From an uncultured Candidatus Nitrosopelagicus sp. (GTDB taxonomy: Archaea; Thermoproteota; Nitrososphaeria; Nitrososphaerales; Nitrosopumilaceae): DNA of 9,588 nt. The DNA is taken from positions 1 to 9,588 of the forward strand of contig CALBOT010000047.1 of assembly GCA_937896695.1 (NCBI GenBank), written 5' to 3'. This document shows positions 5,336 to 9,588 of this stretch, one piece after another. The first letter of the stretch is position 1. Every line of letters begins with the position of its first letter. The translations under genes and the position numbers were made by a program. Under the pieces are notes generated by a model. That model made no database searches. It worked only from the letters and a program-made list of their open reading frames with translations, and was not told where the DNA came from.

Positions 5336-6442
5336 ATGAAAGACAAGAAAGAAGACACATCTCTAAGTAAAAAAGAGAATACAAGTTTAACAAATGTAAA
5401 TTATCAAAGAGACAGACTTTTCAAAAAAGGTATCAATCTCATGGCAGATGAGAAATTAGAAGAAGCTGTAAGAAATTTTGAAATGATTCTAAGAGCAGAT
5501 CCGAATGATGTTGAAGCAATGCTCAAACTTGGATATTCACGATTTCATTTAGATGATCATTCAGAAGCAATGAGAGTTTATGATAAAATTTTAGATATTG
5601 ATGTAACAAATCCAGAAGCATGGAATCTAAAATCATTAGTGAATTATGAAAAAAAGAATTATGCAAAAGCACTAGATTGTGTTGAGAAGGCAATAGATTC
5701 AGACCCAACATTTGGAATGGCATGGTACAACAAAGCATGTTATCTTTCAATGTTGAATCAAGTTCCAGACGCACTAGAATCACTAAAACATTCAATTGAA
5801 ATTGACGTCAAAAATGCAAGAAAAGCTGTCAAAGACAAAGATTTTGTAAATGTAAGATCAGAAGAAGGTTTTAAGAGAATTATCGAAGTGGTGTTAATTG
5901 AATCATTGAGACAAGGATATCATACAATAGGATCAATTGTATGGACAACATTCCTAGGAAAGGAAGATACAATCAAAGGTTTAGACGAATTAATTCTAAA
6001 AGGAATTGTTGTTAAAAATGAAAAGAGACAAGGATTCAACCAGATTATACCAATTTATGATTTAGTTCCAGATGTTGCAAGTAAACTTGGTGCAAAGAAA
6101 CGTGGTTTGCTCGGTCCAAAAGAAATTGGAAAAGTCCCAACACCGGTTAAAAATCTAAAAGAAATTGGGCATGCAATTCAAACAACAATGACAGTAATTG
6201 AAAATGAAGATGTAGAAAAAACAATTGAAAGTTTTGATGTATTCATCAACACATCAAAATGTGGACAACAAATGATTGAAGAGTTTCTAGACGAACACAG
6301 AGAAATAAGATTATTCAAAATCAGATTAGAAGATAAAGGTCAAGATTATCTCGTTGACAATAAAAAGAAAATGTTAGAATTTTTTGAAACAATAGAAATT
6401 CAAGTTACAAAAAAATTAAGAGCTAACGTTCCACAAAATTAG
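5336..6442 (+). CDS. TPR-repeat protein with winged-helix-like middle domain
   Basis: The protein has 368 residues and is predicted cytoplasmic. After a Lys-rich tail (1-22), four tetratricopeptide repeats lie at about 24-57, 58-91, 92-125 and 126-159, with the usual signature (EEAVRNFEMILRADPNDVEA; NPEAWNLKSLVNYEKKNYAK; AWYNKACYLSML). A capping motif KDFVNVRSEEGFKRI (167-181) ends the solenoid, a pattern common after TPRs. Residues about 185-245 look like a winged helix (LRQGYHTIGSIVWTTFLGKE, then LILKGIVVKNEKRQ), suggesting DNA or protein binding. The C-terminal 90 residues (FVDxF-like helices, REIRLFKIRLEDKGQDYL) are not recognised. TPRs act as protein-binding scaffolds; the partner is unknown. 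The stop codon overlaps the convergent 68-residue gene by 4 bp. It shares a divergent promoter region with the collagen-like gene, so co-regulation is possible. Confidence 0.85.
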   Translation: MKDKKEDTSLSKKENTSLTNVNYQRDRLFKKGINLMADEKLEEAVRNFEMILRADPNDVEAMLKLGYSRFHLDDHSEAMRVYDKILDIDVTNPEAWNLKSLVNYEKKNYAKALDCVEKAIDSDPTFGMAWYNKACYLSMLNQVPDALESLKHSIEIDVKNARKAVKDKDFVNVRSEEGFKRIIEVVLIESLRQGYHTIGSIVWTTFLGKEDTIKGLDELILKGIVVKNEKRQGFNQIIPIYDLVPDVASKLGAKKRGLLGPKEIGKVPTPVKNLKEIGHAIQTTMTVIENEDVEKTIESFDVFINTSKCGQQMIEEFLDEHREIRLFKIRLEDKGQDYLVDNKKKMLEFFETIEIQVTKKLRANVPQN

Positions 6443-6645
6443 GTCATAGAATCTTTCTCTTTTTTAATAATTGGAATTCCATCAATTATCGATACATCAT
6501 CTTCTTCATAGACAGTGTGCCAACGGCCATTATGTGGAAGTAAATTGTTTAATTCTTCAATTTTTTTATTGGTAGGTTTTTTGTTTAGTAATGCACCCCA
6601 TTTCATATTTGGAACCTTTGGTAGTACATCATTGATATCTTTCAT
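6439..6645 (-). CDS. Unrecognised 68-residue protein, third gene of the sulfur operon
   Basis: I do not recognise this family. It starts at ATG 6645, 6 nt after the sulfurtransferase stop, and a GAGTGAT ribosome-site-like sequence overlaps that stop, so translation is probably coupled. The protein is soluble and has no cysteine. An N-terminal stretch (VLPKVPNMKWGALLNKKPTN) is followed by a helix (KKIEELNNLLPHN), then GRWHTVYEEDDVSIIDGIP, which looks like short beta strands, and a charged tail. Its position as last gene behind sulfite reductase and sulfurtransferase suggests an accessory role in sulfur handling, perhaps as a carrier or partner, but that is inferred from context alone. Lack of cysteine argues against a thiol carrier. 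Its stop shares 4 bp with the stop of the TPR gene. Confidence 0.75.
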   Translation of the reverse strand: MKDINDVLPKVPNMKWGALLNKKPTNKKIEELNNLLPHNGRWHTVYEEDDVSIIDGIPIIKKEKDSMT

Positions 6646-6650
6646 ATAAT

Positions 6651-6657
6651 ATCACTC
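6651..6657 (-). promoter_or_regulatory. Shine-Dalgarno-like site before the 68-residue gene
   Basis: GAGTGAT on the minus strand lies 5 nt before ATG 6645 and overlaps the TGA of the sulfurtransferase gene. It partly matches the archaeal GGAGGTGAT consensus. Confidence 0.4.
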
Positions 6658-7449
6658 TGCTGAGAGATCCCAGTAATTGGCATTTTCTTGTTTATCAATT
6701 GGTTTTTCAAGACTTTTCCATTCCTTAAATGAGTGAACATAAAGTTTGACGTTTGGAATTCCAATTGATTTTAGAGCATAATATGCTAATCCAGACAAGG
6801 TACCTACGCTTCCACAATAGGTGATTATTTCAGCATCTTCAGAAATACCTCTATTTTTTAGAAGTGTTTTCATACCCTCCTTTGTTCTCAAGATTTTTCC
6901 ATCAGTTGCAAGTGTCCTGTAAGGTATGTTTATTGCGCCAGGTATGTGCTGTTCAAGATAATTTAATCTCTCACGATTATCAATTATTACAACATTTTCA
7001 TTTTCTTTTACTTTTTCAAGATATTCTGCCGTAGCCATTATTTCAGAATTAATTTTTACAGAATGAGTAGCGGTTTCAATTTCAGGAACTTCAGTAGAAA
7101 TTTCATATCCAAGTTCTTTCCATTGTGAAAATGTGACATCTAATAATTTCACATCTTTATGTCCAATATACTGTAAAGCCCAAACCACTCTAGAAGATAA
7201 TGCGCCAAATGTATCATCATAAATTACTGCAGGAGTTTCATCTGAAATTCCTAAATCCTGTGCAATTTTTTGTATTGCTTCAGGGCTATCATCAGCTAAA
7301 AGTTTTGCCAATGGCAGGTTTACTGCATTTGTTATATGACCTTGTTGATATTCTTGATCACGTCTAACATCAACAATACGAATTGAATTCTCTTGTAATT
7401 TTTCACGAAGAATTTTTGAATTAATTATAGGGATATCAGAATCAATCAT
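6652..7449 (-). CDS. Two-domain rhodanese-type sulfurtransferase
   Basis: This 265-residue protein transfers sulfane sulfur from thiosulfate or 3-mercaptopyruvate to an acceptor through a cysteine persulfide. There are two rhodanese domains: residues about 9-117 (VDVRRDQEYQQGHITNAVNLP; SQWKELGY) and about 135-250 (IIDNRERLNYLEQHIPGAIN; SFKEWKSLEKP). In domain 1 the cysteine position falls in YDDTFGALSSR and has no Cys, so that domain is structural, as usual. Domain 2 has the active loop CGSVGT (212-217). CGS is closer to the mercaptopyruvate type (CGSGVT) than to the basic CRKGV loop of thiosulfate enzymes, but the order differs, so the donor is uncertain. ATG 7449 is preferred over the upstream ATG 7458: it overlaps the reductase stop as ATGA and has GGTGA 9 nt before it. 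No signal peptide; cytoplasmic. Confidence 0.92.
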   Translation of the reverse strand: MIDSDIPIINSKILREKLQENSIRIVDVRRDQEYQQGHITNAVNLPLAKLLADDSPEAIQKIAQDLGISDETPAVIYDDTFGALSSRVVWALQYIGHKDVKLLDVTFSQWKELGYEISTEVPEIETATHSVKINSEIMATAEYLEKVKENENVVIIDNRERLNYLEQHIPGAINIPYRTLATDGKILRTKEGMKTLLKNRGISEDAEIITYCGSVGTLSGLAYYALKSIGIPNVKLYVHSFKEWKSLEKPIDKQENANYWDLSAE

Positions 7450-9248
7450 GCAGCACATTCACCTTTTCCAGTTACTGTGTGATAATTTGTATCACTTCCA
7501 TAATCCATGTAGAAGTCAGGTTCGTCTTCAATTTTTGGAGGAACTATGATTGGTGCAATTGCTTTTTTGATATCTTCAACACTAGTAATTTTTGAAGATT
7601 CGTTTCCTTTAACCACTCTATCAATCCATTTGGCTAGAGTATCATCAGGTTGTTTGTTTTCTTTAAACAATTCAATAATTTTTAGAATCACAGGAATTAT
7701 GCGTTTTACAGGAACACGAGCAGTATGGTGTCCAAGTGTTGCATCTTCATCAAATTTACCACCTAATGACATGGTATAATTTGGGAACATGTTGGTTTCG
7801 TGTCTACCACCACCACCATAAAATCCAATTGTTGCAATTTGATGCTGTCCACAAGAGTTAGGACAACCACTAATTTTGACGGTAGAATCTCGTAAATCAT
7901 CATCTTCATCAAAATTAAGTTCTAGGAATTTTCTTTGTACTTCTTTTGCCAGTCTATGAGAATTAGTTAATGCCAAATTACAAGATGTAGTTCCAGAACA
8001 TCCTACTGCAGAGGCCATTGTTAATGATCCAGATTTAGCAAGACCTGTTTCAAGTAATTTTGAATATAAAGATGTGAGATCATCATCATGAACATATCGA
8101 ATTACAATATTTTGTGAAAAACCATTTCTAGCAAAACCTTCAGCAGAGTAATCACGTATTATATCAGCCACACTTCGTAATTGATTGGCAGTGATATCGC
8201 CTGCTTCCAGACCAATGAATACAGAATTAAATCCAGATTGAGACTGTTTTTCAACATTTGTTTTTTGCCATCTTGCATATCCATCAGGAATAGAAGTAGA
8301 TTCATCAGTTACTGAAATCGGTCTTTGGATTTCATTTACACTATCATCAATGTTCAATTTGACAATTACAGATTGAGTGGCTTTTACAATAGCTCTTTCT
8401 TTTAAGACAAGGTTTTGAAATTTCTCCCAACCCAATTGATCAACCAGATAACGCATTCTGTTTCGTGAAAGATTTTTTCTGTCTCCCATTCTATCAAAAA
8501 TTCGTATTACTGCCATTGAGGTGTATAGTAAATCTTCAACAGGAGTGAAATCTTCTAATTGGTGTCCTACAAATGAGCGATTTCCTAATCCGCCACCTAG
8601 GAAAATTTTGAAACCTTTTCTTTTCTCTCCATCAATTTCTTGGATTTGAGGTAATAGTCCAACATCAACAATACGAATCATTCCATGTTTTTCACAACAT
8701 GTAAAATTAAATTTGAATTTACGTGGAAGGCCTTGACAAATTGGATTTCTAAGCATAAATTTTGCAATTGCCAATGCATAAGGAGTTGCATCAAAAATTT
8801 CATCTTTACAAACACCAGACATTGGGCTACACATTACATTTCTAACCGTATTTCCACATGCTTCACGAGATGTCATTCCAACATCAGCCAGTGATTGCAT
8901 TATTTCAGAAACATCTTCTAGTATAACCCAATGAAGTTGTATATTTTCACGGGTTGAAAAATGTGCACTGCCTATCGAATACATCTCACTTAATTGAGCA
9001 ATTTTTTCTAATTGGTATGGATAAATTTGTCCTGCCGGAACTTTGATTCTGACCATCGCATAATCATCAGTCATACGTGTGCCGTATGCGCCATGTTGTA
9101 ATCGATATCTACGAAACATGTCATGATCAATTTTGCCTTGTCGGAATAGCTTCACGGTTTCAGCAAAATTTTCTGCTTCTTGTCTTCTGGACCAATCAAT
9201 CTTTGGCTGTTTATCAGCCGGTTTTGATGGTCTTAGCTGTTGTGCCAT
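7446..9248 (-). CDS. Ferredoxin-dependent sulfite (nitrite) reductase, siroheme/4Fe-4S
   Basis: This 600-residue enzyme reduces sulfite to sulfide by six electrons, probably from ferredoxin since no flavin domain is present. It shows the duplicated ferrodoxin-like and siroheme-binding halves. The cluster and siroheme cysteines follow C-x5-C and C-x3-C: C417 and C423 (GCSGTTSC), C462 and C466 (GCPNSC). Anion-binding residues aligned by motif to E. coli SiRHP are R100 (FSTREN), R136 (TVRNVMC), and K177 and K179 (LPRKFK). The second Lys, rather than Asn as in plant nitrite reductase (PRKWN type), favours sulfite. The C-terminal 50 residues are extra and end GECAA, placing a cysteine at 598. Its overlap with a sulfurtransferase gene supports a sulfur role. 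Nitrite reduction cannot be excluded. A TATA box 25 nt before ATG 9248 supports the start. Confidence 0.93.
   Translation of the reverse strand: MAQQLRPSKPADKQPKIDWSRRQEAENFAETVKLFRQGKIDHDMFRRYRLQHGAYGTRMTDDYAMVRIKVPAGQIYPYQLEKIAQLSEMYSIGSAHFSTRENIQLHWVILEDVSEIMQSLADVGMTSREACGNTVRNVMCSPMSGVCKDEIFDATPYALAIAKFMLRNPICQGLPRKFKFNFTCCEKHGMIRIVDVGLLPQIQEIDGEKRKGFKIFLGGGLGNRSFVGHQLEDFTPVEDLLYTSMAVIRIFDRMGDRKNLSRNRMRYLVDQLGWEKFQNLVLKERAIVKATQSVIVKLNIDDSVNEIQRPISVTDESTSIPDGYARWQKTNVEKQSQSGFNSVFIGLEAGDITANQLRSVADIIRDYSAEGFARNGFSQNIVIRYVHDDDLTSLYSKLLETGLAKSGSLTMASAVGCSGTTSCNLALTNSHRLAKEVQRKFLELNFDEDDDLRDSTVKISGCPNSCGQHQIATIGFYGGGGRHETNMFPNYTMSLGGKFDEDATLGHHTARVPVKRIIPVILKIIELFKENKQPDDTLAKWIDRVVKGNESSKITSVEDIKKAIAPIIVPPKIEDEPDFYMDYGSDTNYHTVTGKGECAA
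7459..7463 (-). promoter_or_regulatory. Ribosome binding site of the sulfurtransferase gene
   Basis: GGTGA on the minus strand is inside the end of the sulfite reductase gene, 9 nt before ATG 7449. It touches the alternative ATG 7458 directly, so only the downstream start has usable spacing. It decides the start and indicates coupled translation. Confidence 0.5.
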
Positions 9249-9267
9249 CTATTCTTTTTCGATCGCC

Positions 9268-9279
9268 ATATAGTTATAA
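9268..9279 (-). promoter_or_regulatory. TATA box of the sulfur operon
   Basis: On the minus strand this reads TTATAACTATAT, centred about 25 nt before ATG 9248, and predicts a leaderless mRNA for the reductase-sulfurtransferase-68-residue operon. Confidence 0.6.
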
Positions 9280-9356
9280 GTTTTTGATATGGGTAAGTTA
9301 CACACATCAACCAAACAAAGTATACATTTTTGCCGGATTGTGTTAGTATTGCCTAA

Positions 9357-9370
9357 TTTTAGATAAAATA
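9357..9370 (+). promoter_or_regulatory. Possible TATA-like box of thi4
   Basis: TTTTAGATAAAATA lies 14-27 nt before ATG 9384; its 5' part is at the distance expected for a leaderless start. The 135-bp region between the divergent operon and thi4 shows no folded leader that I can recognise as a thiamine-pyrophosphate riboswitch. Confidence 0.35.
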
Positions 9371-9383
9371 CCCAAAGCTATTA

Positions 9384-9588
9384 ATGAGTTTGAGAACAAA
9401 AAAACTCATGCAAGAGTCAGTAAACGAACAAAGACCAGACAAGATTTTTGCAGATGCAAAAGAAGTAGAAATTACAAGAGCTATTGCAAAGGAATTTTAC
9501 GATGTCTTACAAGACAGAGCAGAAAGTGACATCATAATTATTGGAGCTGGACCTGCAGGATTGACTGCATCAAGAGAATTATCATTGA
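9384..9588 (+). CDS. thi4: Thi4-type thiazole synthase, N-terminal 68 residues, cut by the window edge
   Basis: Sixty-eight complete codons are visible from ATG 9384 before the right edge. The N-terminal helix region contains FADAKEVEITRAIAKEFYDVL, followed by ESDIIIIGAGPAGLTASREL, the first beta-alpha-beta of a Rossmann fold with GAGPAGL (residues 54-60) binding dinucleotide. The combination of EVEITRAI and SDIIIIGAGPAGL is characteristic of archaeal and eukaryotic Thi4, which builds the thiazole of thiamine from NAD, glycine and sulfur. The sulfur comes from an active-site cysteine in suicidal forms, or from sulfide in forms with His there; that residue is beyond the window. Placement divergent from a sulfite reductase operon fits the sulfur demand. 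Generic FAD-dependent oxidoreductases share only the Rossmann motif, so a small doubt remains. Confidence 0.82.
   Translation, partial: MSLRTKKLMQESVNEQRPDKIFADAKEVEITRAIAKEFYDVLQDRAESDIIIIGAGPAGLTASRELSL

Noticed and set aside
7450..7458. Sulfurtransferase start at ATG 7458 (adds MCC)
   Set aside because: The GGTGA site would touch that ATG with no spacer, while ATG 7449 has 9 nt spacing and an ATGA overlap.
9300..9320. Similarity of ACACACA and CCAAACAAAG here to the stretch near 2989-3031 as a shared regulatory motif
   Set aside because: The shared words are short, differently spaced and of low complexity.
9249..9383. Thiamine-pyrophosphate riboswitch before thi4
   Set aside because: No recognisable conserved riboswitch core or stable stems; a TATA-like box lies close to the ATG, leaving no leader.

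Overview
The window looks like chromosomal DNA of an ammonia-oxidising archaeon of the Nitrosopumilus/Nitrosarchaeum type (Thaumarchaeota). This is an inference. It rests on the AT-rich composition, on TATA-like boxes centred about 25 nt upstream of several start codons (leaderless archaeal promoters), and on the gene set: an archaeal ATPase-KH protein, a family 4 uracil-DNA glycosylase, Thi4 and a ferredoxin-type siroheme reductase. Genes are dense, and neighbouring convergent genes end within a few bases of each other. No tRNA, rRNA, CRISPR array or insertion sequence was seen, and no stretch over 300 bases lacks a gene.

Layout. At 1-697 two minus-strand genes encode a membrane-anchored DUF192 protein (cut by the window edge) and an unrecognised 115-residue protein with a hydrophobic centre. 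At 814-1281 lies an MntR-type metal regulator with all six metal ligands. It converges on a 39-residue single-span membrane microprotein (1286-1405, minus), which follows a KH-domain ATPase without a PIN domain (1464-2936, minus). At 3053-3202 is a possible 49-residue acidic protein, followed by a uracil-DNA glycosylase fused to a zinc ribbon (3228-3953). Converging on it is a collagen-like protein with 86 uninterrupted Gly-X-Y triplets (3956-5224, minus). Divergent from that is a TPR protein with a winged-helix-like segment (5336-6442).

The right third is a sulfur block. A siroheme/4Fe-4S sulfite reductase gene (7446-9248) overlaps a two-domain sulfurtransferase gene (6652-7449) by ATGA, and a 68-residue unknown (6439-6645) follows after 6 nt, all on the minus strand. 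Divergently, the window ends inside thi4 (from 9384), the sulfur-requiring enzyme for the thiazole half of thiamine. Together these suggest a locus that makes sulfide, handles sulfane sulfur and supplies a sulfur-containing cofactor.

Two starts were moved downstream from the longest reading frame. The collagen-like gene was moved to ATG 5224 because its TATA box fits there and the longer frame begins at TTG. The sulfurtransferase was moved to ATG 7449 because of the ATGA overlap and a GGTGA ribosome site 9 nt upstream. The observations most worth following are the collagen-like protein, the glycosylase-zinc ribbon fusion, the unknown third gene of the sulfur operon and the two microproteins.
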